DNA of 64,000 nt from Fundidesulfovibrio soli (GTDB lineage: Bacteria; Desulfobacterota; Desulfovibrionia; Desulfovibrionales; Desulfovibrionaceae). The notes beneath the pieces were generated by a model that was not told the origin of the DNA, searched no databases, and saw nothing but the letters and a program-made list of their open reading frames with translations. The stretch is from positions 1-64,000 of the forward strand of contig NZ_JAKZKW010000003.1 of the NCBI RefSeq assembly GCF_022808695.1, in the 5' to 3' direction. Positions 8,540-17,648 of the stretch are shown piece by piece. The translations under genes were made by a program, and so were the position numbers. Within the stretch, counting starts at the first letter, position 1, and each line of letters starts with the position of its first letter.

Positions 8540-9985
8540 CTAGAACTTGTACTGCAGGCCGAAAGCGACCTTCCAGGCGTCGCCGCCCTTGGCTTCGTTC
8601 ACGAGGCGACGGCCCCAAACGGAGCGCTGGAAGTCGCCGTGAGCCCAGCCGGCTTCAACGATGGCAGCCAGGTTCTGGTAGATGTTGTACTGGTTGTCGA
8701 AGTTGATGCCCATCACGTACTCGTTGACGGTCAGGTCACGACCCATCAGCACGTAGGCGCCCTGGCCCCAGAGGGCGTTGGCGTCACGCAGGGCACGGGC
8801 CTGGTTGGTGCCGCGAGCGTAGGTGAAGGTCAGGCGGTGCGTCAGATCCTGAATGAAGGAGATCTTGTTCAGGGAGAACGCGAAGCCCCAGGAGCCCTGG
8901 GCGTTCAGGCCCATGTGGCCCTGGTTGAAGGCCTGCGAGCAGTCGAACAGGAACGAGGTGGAGGGGCCCCAGGAGCCGACGACGGTGGGCATACGCTCGG
9001 AGCCGTCGCGCATGGAGCTGTTCTCACCAGTGGAGTACCAGAAGGTCAGCTGAGGAGTCAGGATGTCGAAGCCGGTGTACTCGGCGGCGACGTCGAAGAA
9101 CAGGCCGTGACGCTGACGGCTGCCCTGACCACCGGCGCCCTCGCCGTAGATCACGTCGGCGTAGAACTTGAAGGGGTCAAGAGCGGTCACAGCGAAGGTG
9201 GAACCGATCCACCAGTACACGGTCTGGGCGTCCTTGAAGCCAGCGGGAGCCAGGGCGTAGCCGGCGGACACCAGGTTGGAGGCCAGGCCGCGGGTGGGGG
9301 ACACGCCGACGCTGGTGCCAGCGTAGTTGGCGTTCTTGCCGGCAACCGCGATGGTGGCCCAGGGGGTGGCGGCGAAGCCGTCAACGGTGATGGGCAGAGC
9401 AAGGAAGTAACCATCGAACTCATCAGGCACCTGGGTGGTGGTGGGGTCGAAGTCCTTGTTGCTGTCCAGGAAACGGGTGAAACCGACGATGGCCTTGAAC
9501 TGGTCGGTCACCGGGATGGACACGATGGCGGCCGCGGCGCGGGTGCCACCGAACACGGGGTTGGCGTTCAGCATGCCCTCGTTGGAGATGGGCAGACCGA
9601 AGTCCTGCATGCCGATGGTGAACTCAACGTTGGTGTTGGGCCACTTGAACTGCAGGAAAGCCTGGTACACGTCGATGGAGACGGTCGGGTTATCAACGGT
9701 GAAGGTGTCGTTACCCCAAGCCTTGTTGTTCACGCGGATGCCCAGGCGGAACTTCAGGCCCTCGTTGGCGATGAAGTCGGAGCGCAGGCGGAAGCGTTCC
9801 CAAATGGTGAAGGGGTCGCCGGTCTGGCGGCCGTTGTTGGTCCAGCCGGTGTAGTCGATCTTGGACCAGGCGTTCGCGTGGATGCGAGCGTCGCCAACCA
9901 TCTTCACCTCGGTGGCGGCGGCGGCGATAGCCGCGAAGCCGAACACCATGGCGAAGAGCAGAGCGATGGATGCAAAGCGCTTCAT
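8540..9985 (-). CDS. Outer-membrane homotrimeric porin, paralogue 1
   Basis: 481 residues with a cleavable signal peptide (MKRFASIALLFAMVFGFAAIAAA, mature from about residue 24). The repetitive amphipathic beta strands and the C-terminal FGLQYKF (terminal Phe) recognised by the BAM machinery are those of the Desulfovibrio-type major porin. It would form general diffusion channels in the outer membrane. The tandem neighbour at 10281 is a close paralogue with long identical stretches, including the first residues and the C-terminus. It has its own leader, RBS (AAAGGAGAGAAG) and terminator, so it is probably expressed separately from paralogue 2. Highly biased codon use suggests abundant expression. 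Confidence 0.92.
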   Translation of the reverse strand: MKRFASIALLFAMVFGFAAIAAAATEVKMVGDARIHANAWSKIDYTGWTNNGRQTGDPFTIWERFRLRSDFIANEGLKFRLGIRVNNKAWGNDTFTVDNPTVSIDVYQAFLQFKWPNTNVEFTIGMQDFGLPISNEGMLNANPVFGGTRAAAAIVSIPVTDQFKAIVGFTRFLDSNKDFDPTTTQVPDEFDGYFLALPITVDGFAATPWATIAVAGKNANYAGTSVGVSPTRGLASNLVSAGYALAPAGFKDAQTVYWWIGSTFAVTALDPFKFYADVIYGEGAGGQGSRQRHGLFFDVAAEYTGFDILTPQLTFWYSTGENSSMRDGSERMPTVVGSWGPSTSFLFDCSQAFNQGHMGLNAQGSWGFAFSLNKISFIQDLTHRLTFTYARGTNQARALRDANALWGQGAYVLMGRDLTVNEYVMGINFDNQYNIYQNLAAIVEAGWAHGDFQRSVWGRRLVNEAKGGDAWKVAFGLQYKF

Positions 9986-10055
9986 TTTCTTCTCTCCTTT
10001 TGTCTTTCAGGATTGCCGGAACACTTCGCGGGAGGGGCGACTTACCAGGGACGAC
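9986..10055 (-). promoter_or_regulatory. Conserved 5' leader of porin 1
   Basis: On the minus strand, CATGGCA...CCTGGTAAGTC...CCC...AAAGGAGAGA precedes the ATG. The same blocks at similar spacing occur upstream of porin 2 (11733-11826), although the linking sequence has diverged. This suggests a shared promoter or untranslated leader element. Further upstream (10105-10150) is an A/T-rich tract. Confidence 0.5.
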
Positions 10056-10226
10056 CCTTCCGCTATGCCATGAGCCCCTTCTATCCCCGTCAAGCGGGGG
10101 GTGCAAGACAAAAATGATGATTTTTTGACTTCCGTAAAATTTTTTTTACGGTCCAGTTTTTTGAATCGCCGGGGTCCCCCTGCCGTGGGCGGGCTCTGAA
10201 AGCGAGGGCAGCAAAGGCGTGAACGA

Positions 10227-10253
10227 AAACGGCCGGGACTTTCGTCCCGGCCG
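10227..10253 (-). terminator. Terminator of porin gene 2
   Basis: 10-bp stem CGGCCGGGAC/GTCCCGGCCG (10230-10239 with 10244-10253), followed on the minus strand by TTTTCGTT. It is about 27 nt past the porin 2 stop and nearly identical to the terminator of porin 1. Confidence 0.85.
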
Positions 10254-10280
10254 GCATGGGGCAGGTTCGGCGGATGCGCG

Positions 10281-11732
10281 TTAGAACTTGTACTGCAGGC
10301 CGAAGGCGACCTTCCAGGCGTCGCCGTCCTTGGACTGGTTCACCAGGCGCCGGCCCCAGACGGAGCTCTGGAAGTCGCCGTGGGCCCACCCGGCCTCCAC
10401 GATGGCGGCCAGGTTCTCGTAGATGTTGTACTGGTTGTCGAAGTTGATGGCCATGACGTACTCGTTGACGGTCAGGTCGCGGCCCATCTGCACGTAGTTG
10501 CCGGTGCCCCAGAGGGCGTTGGCGTCACGCAGGGCGCGGGCCTGGTTGGTGCCGCGAGCGTAGGAGAAGGTCAGGCGGTGCGTCAGGTCCTGAATGAAGG
10601 AGATCTTGTTCAGGGAGAAGGCGATGCCCCAGGAGCCCATGGGGTTCAGGCCCATGTGCCCGCCGGCGAAGGCCTGGCTAGAGTCGAACAGGAACGAGGT
10701 CGAGGGGCCCCAGGAGCCGACGACCGTGGGCATACGCTCGGAGCCGTCGCGCATGGAGCCGTTCTCGCCGGTGGAGTACCAGAAGGTCAACTGCGGGGTC
10801 AGAAGGTCGAGGCCGGTGTATTCGGTGGCCACGTCGAAGAACATGCCCTTGCGCTGGCGGCTGCCCTGGTTGCCCGCGCCTTCGCCGTAGATCACGTCAG
10901 CGTAGAACTTGAAGGGGTCGAGGGCGGTCACGGCGAAGGAGGACCCCACCCACCAGAACACGGTCTGGGCCTGCTTGAAGCCGCTGGGGCTCAGCATGTA
11001 GGCGGCGGAGGCCAGGTTGGTGGCCAGGGACTGGTCGGTGTAGCGCGGCGAGGAGCCGACGGTGGTGGAGTACCCGGCGTCCCTTCCTGCCACGGCGACC
11101 ATGCCCCAGGGGGTGGCGCTGAAGCCGTCCAGGGTGATGGGCAGCACCAGGAAGTAGCCGTCGAACTCGTCGGCCACCTGGCGGGTCGTGGTGTCGAAGT
11201 CCTTGTTGGTGTCCAGCAGGCGGGTGAAGCCGGCCACGGCCTTGAACTGGTCCGTCACGGGGATGGACACAACGGCCGCGGCGGCGCGGGTGCCGCCGAA
11301 CACGGGGTTGGAGTTCAGCAGCGCGCTAGAGGAGATGGGCAGGTCGATGTCCTGCAGGCCCACGGTGAATTCGACGTTGGTGCCCGGCCACTTGAACTGC
11401 AGGAAGGCCTGGTACACGTCGATGGAGGTGGCCGGGTTGTCCACCGTGAAGGTGTCGTTACCCCAGGCCTTGTTGTTCACACGGATGCCCAGGCGGAACT
11501 TCAGGCCCTCGTTGGCGATGAAGTCCGAGCGCAGGCGGAAGCGCTCCCAGATGGTCAGCGGGTCGCCCGTGTTGGTGCCTTTGGCGTTCCAGCCGGTGTA
11601 GTTGATGTCGCTCCAGAAGTTGGCGTGGATGCGTGCGTCGCCAGTCATCCTGACTTCGGTGGCGGCCGCGGCGAGCGCCGCGAAACCGAACACCATGGCG
11701 AAGAGCATCGCGATGGATGCAAAGCGCTTCAT
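10281..11732 (-). CDS. Outer-membrane homotrimeric porin, paralogue 2
   Basis: 483 residues. Start set at 11732, where an AAAGGAGAGAT RBS and a signal peptide almost identical to that of paralogue 1 (MKRFASIAMLFAMVFGFAAL) begin; the upstream in-frame extension crosses the leader and looks non-coding. The mature protein is a beta-barrel ending in FGLQYKF. Differences from paralogue 1 cluster in short segments that are probably surface loops (for example YSTTVGSSPRYTDQSLATN in place of YAGTSVGVSPTRG), suggesting altered pore or surface properties. Tandem duplication with separate leader and terminator. Confidence 0.92.
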   Translation of the reverse strand: MKRFASIAMLFAMVFGFAALAAAATEVRMTGDARIHANFWSDINYTGWNAKGTNTGDPLTIWERFRLRSDFIANEGLKFRLGIRVNNKAWGNDTFTVDNPATSIDVYQAFLQFKWPGTNVEFTVGLQDIDLPISSSALLNSNPVFGGTRAAAAVVSIPVTDQFKAVAGFTRLLDTNKDFDTTTRQVADEFDGYFLVLPITLDGFSATPWGMVAVAGRDAGYSTTVGSSPRYTDQSLATNLASAAYMLSPSGFKQAQTVFWWVGSSFAVTALDPFKFYADVIYGEGAGNQGSRQRKGMFFDVATEYTGLDLLTPQLTFWYSTGENGSMRDGSERMPTVVGSWGPSTSFLFDSSQAFAGGHMGLNPMGSWGIAFSLNKISFIQDLTHRLTFSYARGTNQARALRDANALWGTGNYVQMGRDLTVNEYVMAINFDNQYNIYENLAAIVEAGWAHGDFQSSVWGRRLVNQSKDGDAWKVAFGLQYKF

Positions 11733-11826
11733 TCTATCTCTCCTTTTGTGTTGCGATACTTCCGAACCCAATGGTGGAGAGGGTGACTTACCAGGCACAC
11801 CCGATCCACACTGCCATGCAGACGGT
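11733..11826 (-). promoter_or_regulatory. Conserved 5' leader of porin 2
   Basis: Carries the same ordered blocks as the porin 1 leader on the minus strand: CATGGCA, CCTGGTAAGTC, CCC, AAAGGAGAGA. The remaining 11830-11960 is AT-richer sequence without a gene and probably contains the promoter. Confidence 0.5.
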
Positions 11827-11961
11827 ATGTGCGCTGTTATCCGGTCTTGGTTACATGAAATTGTGCTTGTAAAATAGAAATGGTTTGCTGGTGCGAGAAA
11901 ATGCTGGTGTGGTGCGGCTTTCGTGCCGCATTGCAAAATTGAAAGTGCTTCGTGCACTGAA

Positions 11962-11988
11962 TAAAAAAGGGGCGCAGGGCGCCCCTTT
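11962..11988 (-). terminator. Terminator downstream of the carbonic anhydrase gene
   Basis: 10-bp stem (11966-11975 with 11979-11988, loop agg) containing AAAGGGGCGC, followed on the minus strand by TTTTTTAT. It is about 90 nt after the carbonic anhydrase stop and is the only terminator between that gene and the porin 2 promoter region. Confidence 0.8.
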
Positions 11989-12077
11989 CGTTCCAGTACG
12001 GTAATATTATGCTATGAAATAGTGATGCCTGTGCATTATATGCGTCCCTTTTAGTAAGGGGTGCTGCGCATCTGCGG

Positions 12078-12800
12078 CTATTTCGGGCCTCCGGTGAGGG
12101 CCAGCAGCTCCTGCTGCTTGGGGTGCTCGCCCAGCCAGTTCACCTTGCCGGAATCCACGTCATAGATGGCGCCCACGACCTTGACCTTACCGGCCTTGAC
12201 CATGTCGCGCATGATGGGGCTCTGCTTGAACAGATCCTCGATGGACTGCCAGGTGTTGGCCTCGATGGCCTTGTTGGTCAGCTCGGCGGTGGCCATGCCG
12301 GGGTTCTCGGACTTGACCTTCTCCACGGGCGGAACGATGTTGGCCACCATCGCCGGGATGTTGCCCTCCACGTGGTCGCCCTTGACCACGGCGGTCACCG
12401 CGCCGCAGCGGGTGTGCCCGAGCACCACCAGCAGGTTCGCGCCCAGGTGCTCGGCGCCGTACTCGATGGTTCCGGCCTGGTCGAAGTAGGTGACGTTGCC
12501 CGCCACGCGCACCACGAAGAGATCGCCAATGCCCGTGTCGAAGACCACTTCCAGGGGCACCCGGCTGTCGGCGCAGCCCAGGATGGTGGCGAAAGGCTTC
12601 TGGCCTTCCTTGGCGGTGGTGGTCCGGCGGAACGCGTCCTGGTTGGGATGGATCATCTTGCCAGAGACGAAACGTTCGTTGCCGCGCTGGAGGCGCTCCA
12701 GGGCCAGATCCGGGGTGAGCAGGGATGCGGGCGCGGAGGCCAGCGCCGCGGCGGCGCACAGGGCCAGCAAGGAAAGGGACAGGACCAGAAGGCGTTTCAT
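12078..12800 (-). CDS. Periplasmic beta-carbonic anhydrase
   Basis: Interconverts CO2 and bicarbonate. 240 residues with a signal peptide (about 1-23), so it acts in the periplasm. The beta-class zinc site is complete: C76, D78/R80 dyad (CADSR), H129 and C132 (HTRCGA). Start at 12800, with AAGGAG 8 nt upstream; the ORF could open ten codons earlier without RBS support. A sigma-70-like promoter (12840-12869) and a terminator (11962-11988) frame it as a single-gene unit. Exported beta enzymes probably help retain or buffer CO2/HCO3-. Confidence 0.95.
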   Translation of the reverse strand: MKRLLVLSLSLLALCAAAALASAPASLLTPDLALERLQRGNERFVSGKMIHPNQDAFRRTTTAKEGQKPFATILGCADSRVPLEVVFDTGIGDLFVVRVAGNVTYFDQAGTIEYGAEHLGANLLVVLGHTRCGAVTAVVKGDHVEGNIPAMVANIVPPVEKVKSENPGMATAELTNKAIEANTWQSIEDLFKQSPIMRDMVKAGKVKVVGAIYDVDSGKVNWLGEHPKQQELLALTGGPK

Positions 12801-12839
12801 TGTCGATCTCCTTATGTGGTTGGTGTCCAACGGTAGGAT

Positions 12840-12869
12840 GTCTTAGGGGAAGACACCGGAAGAAGTCAA
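12840..12869 (-). promoter_or_regulatory. Sigma-70-like promoter of the carbonic anhydrase gene
   Basis: On the minus strand, TTGACT (12864-12869) and TAAGAC (12840-12845) are 18 nt apart and 40 nt upstream of the ATG. The spacing is slightly long but both boxes are good matches. Confidence 0.55.
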
Positions 12870-12914
12870 ACTTTCAGCCCGGCCCGTGCGGCCGGCGGAT
12901 GCGGGGCGCGGAGC

Positions 12915-13277
12915 ATGGTCTGGTCGATCCGTTCGTTGGTGGGGAGCCTGCTGGGGCAGGGCGGGAGCGAACCCGCCCCGATGTCCGCCGAGGTGGCGCT
13001 GGACACCTTCGCCCTGGAGTGCGTGGACCCGCGCCTGGCCCGCAAGCTGTTCCAGGGACAGGAGCTGGAGCTGGCCGCCGGGGAGGGCGGCCGCCTGGAG
13101 GCGCGCGCCGCCGGGAGGAAAGGCGCGCTCACGGCCGGAACTGTCCCGCCGGAGCGGGCCGGCCGCCTGGCGGAGCTGCTGGAGCGGGGCGCGCGCCTGG
13201 GCTGCCGGGTGGTCCTGGCGGAGGCGGACCGGCAGGACGCCCCGCTGGTGCGCGTGAGGGTCTCCGTGCTGATGTAG
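12915..13277 (+). CDS. Small protein, possibly HIRAN-like
   Basis: 120 residues, no TM segment. The central part (LARKLFQGQELELAAGEGG... then GTVPPERAGRLAELLERGAR) has the rhythm of HIRAN-type domains, with a hydrophobic-G-L-L beta stretch followed by an 'address' helix. The core HIRAN residues are not clearly present, so this is only a suggestion. Only a weak, closely spaced GGAG precedes the ATG. It is flanked by two minus-strand genes and its codon use is fully high-GC coding-like. Function unknown. Confidence 0.5.
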   Translation: MVWSIRSLVGSLLGQGGSEPAPMSAEVALDTFALECVDPRLARKLFQGQELELAAGEGGRLEARAAGRKGALTAGTVPPERAGRLAELLERGARLGCRVVLAEADRQDAPLVRVRVSVLM

Positions 13278-13298
13278 GCGGCTGTTCGGGCCTCGGCC

Positions 13299-16200
13299 TT
13301 AGTGCCCCGGGGGGAGTTCCTTGGCCTCGGCCTCGGGAGCGGGTTCATGCTCCTGCTCCTCGGGGGGATAGAAGCGCTCGATGATCCCCTGGACCACCAC
13401 GTAGAACACCGGCACCACCATCACCGCCAGCAGCGTGGAGGCCAGCATGCCGCCGAACACCGCCGTGCCCACGGCGCGCTGGCTGGCCCCGCCCGCGCCC
13501 GAGGCCGAGAGCAGGGGCACCACGCCCAGGATGAAGGCGAAGGACGTCATGAGGATGGGCCGGAAGCGCAGCCTGGCCGAGTGCACGGCGGCCTCCTGGA
13601 TGGACATGCCCTTTTCCCGCAGTTCGCGGGCGAACTCCACGATCAGGATGGCGTTTTTCGAGGCCAGCGCGATGAGCAGCACCACGCCCACCTGGGTGTA
13701 GACGTTATTATCCATGTTGCGCACGTACACGGCGATGGCCGTGCCCAAAAGGGCCAGGGGCACCACCATGATCACCGACGTGGGCAAAAACCAGCTCTCG
13801 TACTGGGCGGCCAGCACCAGGTAGACCAGCAGCACGGCCAGGGCGAAGATGAAGTAGGCCTCGTTGCCGACCTTCTTCTCCTGGTAGGCCATGTTGGTCC
13901 AGGAGATGCCCATGGAGGCGGGCAGCTTGTCGCGGGAGAGCTGCTCCATCAGGGTCAGGGCCTCGCCGGAGCTGAACCCGGGGGCCGCCGCGCCGAACAC
14001 CGAGGCTCCGGTGTAGAGGTTGTAGCGCGTCAGGATGCTCGGCCCCACGATGTCCCGCACGGAGATCACCGCGCCAAGCGGCACCATGTTGCCCTGGTTG
14101 TTGCGCACCTGCAGGTTCATGATGTCGCGGGTCTGCTGGCGGTAGTTGGTGTCGGCCTGGGCGCGCACCTGGTAGGTGCGGCCGAAGAGGTTGAAGTCGT
14201 TGACGTAGGTGGAGCCCAGGTAGGTTTGCAGGGTGGAGAAAAGGTCCTGGATGGCCACGCCGTAGGTCATGGCCTGGGTGCGGTTGATGTCCGCCCATAT
14301 CTGCGGGGTGCTGGCCGAGAAGGTGGTGTTGAGCCCCGCCAGCCCGCTCTGGGTGTGCCCGGCGATGATGAGCTCGCGCAGGGCGTTCTCCAGGGCCGAC
14401 GGCCCGAGGTTGCCCATGTCCTGCACGACCATCTCGAAGCCGCCCGCCTGCCCGAGGCCCTGGATGGCGGGGGGGATGAAGGCGAAGGCCGCGGCGTCCT
14501 GAATCTGAGCCAGGCCGCGGCGGATGTTCATCAGGATGGCGTCCTGGGTTTCGTCCTTGCCGCGCGCGCTCCAGTCCTTGTAGATGACGAAATACGTCAG
14601 CATGTTGGACTGGTTGGCGTTGTCCAGGATGGACATGCCGCCGAAGGTGATCCAGTTGGCCACTCCGGGCACCTTGGGCAGCATGGCGTTGATCTGCGAG
14701 GCCACCTCCCGGGTGCGTTCCTGCGAGGCGGCCGCTGGCAGTTGCACGCTCATGATGCAGTAGCCCTGGTCCTCGTCGGGGAGGAAGCCGGTGGGCAGGC
14801 TCGAGAAGAAGAACAGCGTGGCGCCGATGAGCCCCGCGTAGATGAGCATCGCCAGCTTGCTGTGGCCCACCATGAAGGTCACGCCGCGGGTGTAGACGTT
14901 TTCGAAGCGCTGGTAGACCGCGTTGAAGCCCCGGAAGAAGGCGCCCGGCTCCGTGGTGCGGGGCTTGAGCCACAGCGCGCACTGCGTGGGCTTGAGCGTG
15001 GCCGCGTTGATGGCCGAGATGAGCGCGGTGGAGGCGATGACCAGCGCGAACTGCCGGTATATCTGCCCGGTGATGCCCGGCAGGAAGGCCACGGGCAGGA
15101 ACACCGCCGAGAGCACCAGCGTGATGCCGATGATGGGGCCGAACAGCTCGGACATGGCCGTGATGGCCGCCTGCTTGGGTTTCTGGCCCTGCTCCATGTG
15201 GTGCATGGCCCCTTCCACCACGATGATGGCGTCGTCCACCACGATGCCGATGGCCAGGATGATGCCGAAGAGCGTGATGAGGTTCACCGAGAACCCCAGG
15301 GCGGACATGGCCACGAACGCGCCCAATATGGTCACCGGCACCGTGGTTGCCGGCACCAGCATGGCCCGCCAGTTCTGCAGGAAGACCATGATGACCACCA
15401 GCACCAGCACGGCCGCCTCGATGAGGGTCTTGTAGACGTCGTCGATGGCGCGGCTGACGAAGAGGGTGGTGTCGAAGGGGATGGCGTATTGCAGGCCCGG
15501 CGGGAAATCCTTTGAGAGCCGCGCTATCTCGGTGCGGACCTTCTGGGCCACGTTGAGGGCGTTGGCCCCGGGCAGCAGATAGATGGGTATGCAGGCCGCG
15601 GGCTGCCCGTTCTGCTGGCCGAAGAGGGTGTAGGTCTTGGCGCCCAGCTCCACCCGGGCCACGTCGCGCACGCGCACCACCTTGCCGGTCTGGTTGAAGG
15701 AGCTTTTGACGATGATGTCGCCGAACTGCTCGGTGGTCACCAGGCGGCCCTGGGTCTGGATGGTGAGCTGGAACTGCTGGTCCTTGGGGGTGGGGGGCTG
15801 GCCCAGCATGCCCGAGGCCACCTGCACGTTCTGCTGCGACAGGGCGTTGACCACGTCCTGGGCCGACAGGTTCAGGGACTTGAGCTTGTCCGGGTCCAGC
15901 CAGACGCGCATGCCGTAGTCGTCCGCGCCCACGATGGAGAGGTCGCCCACGCCGTCCAGGCGGGCGAGCTCGTCCTTGATGCGCAGGGTGGCGTAGTTGG
16001 AGAGGAAGAGGTCGTCGTAGGTGCCGTCGGGCGAGATGAGGTCGATGACCAGCAGGATGGCCGTGGACTTCTTCTTGACGTTGATGCCCTGGCGCTGGAC
16101 CTCCTGCGGCAGGCTGGAGAGCGCGGTGTTCACCCGGTTCTGGACCAGCATGGTGGCGGTATCCAGGTTGGTGCCCACCTCGAAGGTGATGGTCAGCGTG

Positions 16201-16466
16201 TAGGAGCCGTCAGAGGCCGATTTGGAGGACATGTAGAGCATGCGCTCCACGCCGTTGACCTGCTGCTCGATGGGCGCGGCCACGGTCTCGATGATGACCT
16301 CGGGGCTGGCTCCGGGGTAGGCCGTGGAGACCTGCACCGTGGGTGGCGTGATCTCCGGGTACTGGGCCACGGGCAGCTCCAGCAGGGCCACGCCGCCCAG
16401 CAGCATCATGACGATGGCCAGCACGTTGGCCAGTACCGGGCGCTCGATGAAGAACTTTGAGAACAT
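13299..16466 (-). CDS. RND efflux pump inner-membrane transporter (HAE1/AcrB family)
   Basis: 1055-residue proton/drug antiporter, the energy-coupled subunit of a tripartite multidrug pump. It has an N-terminal TM helix ([19 protein letters not shown]), two large periplasmic loops and twelve expected TM helices. The paired aspartates of the proton relay are present in [13 protein letters not shown], as is the second-loop signature [10 protein letters not shown]. Length is standard for AcrB/MexB. It is the last gene of the operon OMF-MFP-RND, starting 8 nt after the membrane fusion protein stop. The substrate range cannot be read from sequence. No local repressor gene is seen. Confidence 0.95.
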   Translation of the reverse strand: MFSKFFIERPVLANVLAIVMMLLGGVALLELPVAQYPEITPPTVQVSTAYPGASPEVIIETVAAPIEQQVNGVERMLYMSSKSASDGSYTLTITFEVGTNLDTATMLVQNRVNTALSSLPQEVQRQGINVKKKSTAILLVIDLISPDGTYDDLFLSNYATLRIKDELARLDGVGDLSIVGADDYGMRVWLDPDKLKSLNLSAQDVVNALSQQNVQVASGMLGQPPTPKDQQFQLTIQTQGRLVTTEQFGDIIVKSSFNQTGKVVRVRDVARVELGAKTYTLFGQQNGQPAACIPIYLLPGANALNVAQKVRTEIARLSKDFPPGLQYAIPFDTTLFVSRAIDDVYKTLIEAAVLVLVVIMVFLQNWRAMLVPATTVPVTILGAFVAMSALGFSVNLITLFGIILAIGIVVDDAIIVVEGAMHHMEQGQKPKQAAITAMSELFGPIIGITLVLSAVFLPVAFLPGITGQIYRQFALVIASTALISAINAATLKPTQCALWLKPRTTEPGAFFRGFNAVYQRFENVYTRGVTFMVGHSKLAMLIYAGLIGATLFFFSSLPTGFLPDEDQGYCIMSVQLPAAASQERTREVASQINAMLPKVPGVANWITFGGMSILDNANQSNMLTYFVIYKDWSARGKDETQDAILMNIRRGLAQIQDAAAFAFIPPAIQGLGQAGGFEMVVQDMGNLGPSALENALRELIIAGHTQSGLAGLNTTFSASTPQIWADINRTQAMTYGVAIQDLFSTLQTYLGSTYVNDFNLFGRTYQVRAQADTNYRQQTRDIMNLQVRNNQGNMVPLGAVISVRDIVGPSILTRYNLYTGASVFGAAAPGFSSGEALTLMEQLSRDKLPASMGISWTNMAYQEKKVGNEAYFIFALAVLLVYLVLAAQYESWFLPTSVIMVVPLALLGTAIAVYVRNMDNNVYTQVGVVLLIALASKNAILIVEFARELREKGMSIQEAAVHSARLRFRPILMTSFAFILGVVPLLSASGAGGASQRAVGTAVFGGMLASTLLAVMVVPVFYVVVQGIIERFYPPEEQEHEPAPEAEAKELPPGH

Positions 16467-16474
16467 GGGCCCGC

Positions 16475-17620
16475 CTACTGTTTGGCTTCTTCAGGGGCCA
16501 CGGGTGCGCCTGGCCTGGCCCGCTGCATCCCGTTGACGATCACGCGCTCGGTGCCGTCGAGCCCCTTGTCGATCACGCGCAGGCCGTTGACCGCCTGTGC
16601 CGTGGTGACGGGCCGCTGCTGGACCACGTTCTTGTCGTCCACCACCAGCACGTAGCTGCCCACCTGGTCCACGCCCACGCAGGACTCGGGCACCGTCAGG
16701 GCGTCGCGGCTCTCCAGGGCGGCGCGCAGCCTGACGAACAGGCCGGCCACGATGTCGCCCTTGGGGTTGGGGAACACGCCGCGCAGCAGTATGGTGCCGG
16801 TCTGGGGGTCCACGCCGATGTCGTAGTAGTCGAACTCGCCCTTGAGCGGGTAGCCGCTCTGGTCGGAGAGGCCCATCTCCACCGTGACGCGCTTGGGCGC
16901 GGACTGCCGTTGCTTGGCCTGGTTGACGCGCTCCACGCGCAGCATGTCGCGCTCGTTGAGGGTGAAGTAGGCGTAGATGGGGTCGTCCTTGACGATGGTG
17001 GCCAGCTGGGTGGCCTGGCCCCCGCTGCCCACCAGGTTGCCCGGGTCCACCTGGCGGCGGCTGACGCGGCCGTCGAAGGGCGCCGTGACGCTGGTGTAGC
17101 CCAGGTTGATCTCCGCGATCTGGAGGTTGGCCTTGGCGGCCTCCACGTTGGCCAGGGCGGTGTCGCGCTCGCGCTGCCAGCGCACCACCTCGGTGTCGGG
17201 GCCGGCGCGCTCGGCGAAGAGCTTCTTGGAGCGGGTCAGTTCGGTTTCGGCCTGCACCAGCTGGGCCTTCTGGGAGTCGAGGTCCGCCTTGGCGCGGTCC
17301 ACCTTGGCCTTGTAGGGTGCGGGCTCGATCAGGAAGAGCTTCTGGCCCTGCTTCACGCGGGCGCCGTCCTCATAAAAGACGCCTTGGAGGAACCCCTCCA
17401 CGCGCGCGTTGAGGTTCACGGTTTGCACCGCCTGGGTGTTGCCCGTGAACTCAAGGTAGTCCACCACGGTCTGGCGCACGGGCTTGGCCACCGTGACCTT
17501 GGGCGGCGGCGGGGGCACGTAGGCGTTGCGTTTGTCGCAGGCCGCCATGGCGGCCAGGAGGATCAATGCGGCCGCCAGGCCCGTCAGGCGGAGGGGAAGG
17601 CGCGTGGCTGATGCGTGCAT
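16475..17620 (-). CDS. RND efflux periplasmic adaptor (membrane fusion protein)
   Basis: 381 residues bridging the RND pump and the outer-membrane channel. The signal ends in LLAAMAAC, a lipobox-like site, so it is probably a lipoprotein. Domain order: barrel-sandwich half (about 40-75), helical hairpin (about 95-160, [23 protein letters not shown]), second barrel-sandwich half ([18 protein letters not shown]) and beta-barrel/membrane-proximal domains with [15 protein letters not shown]. It sits 28 nt after the channel gene and 8 nt before the RND gene. Confidence 0.94.
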   Translation of the reverse strand: MHASATRLPLRLTGLAAALILLAAMAACDKRNAYVPPPPPKVTVAKPVRQTVVDYLEFTGNTQAVQTVNLNARVEGFLQGVFYEDGARVKQGQKLFLIEPAPYKAKVDRAKADLDSQKAQLVQAETELTRSKKLFAERAGPDTEVVRWQRERDTALANVEAAKANLQIAEINLGYTSVTAPFDGRVSRRQVDPGNLVGSGGQATQLATIVKDDPIYAYFTLNERDMLRVERVNQAKQRQSAPKRVTVEMGLSDQSGYPLKGEFDYYDIGVDPQTGTILLRGVFPNPKGDIVAGLFVRLRAALESRDALTVPESCVGVDQVGSYVLVVDDKNVVQQRPVTTAQAVNGLRVIDKGLDGTERVIVNGMQRARPGAPVAPEEAKQ

Positions 17621-17648
17621 GCGGTGCGTCCTCGTCTGGGGTTCGGTG

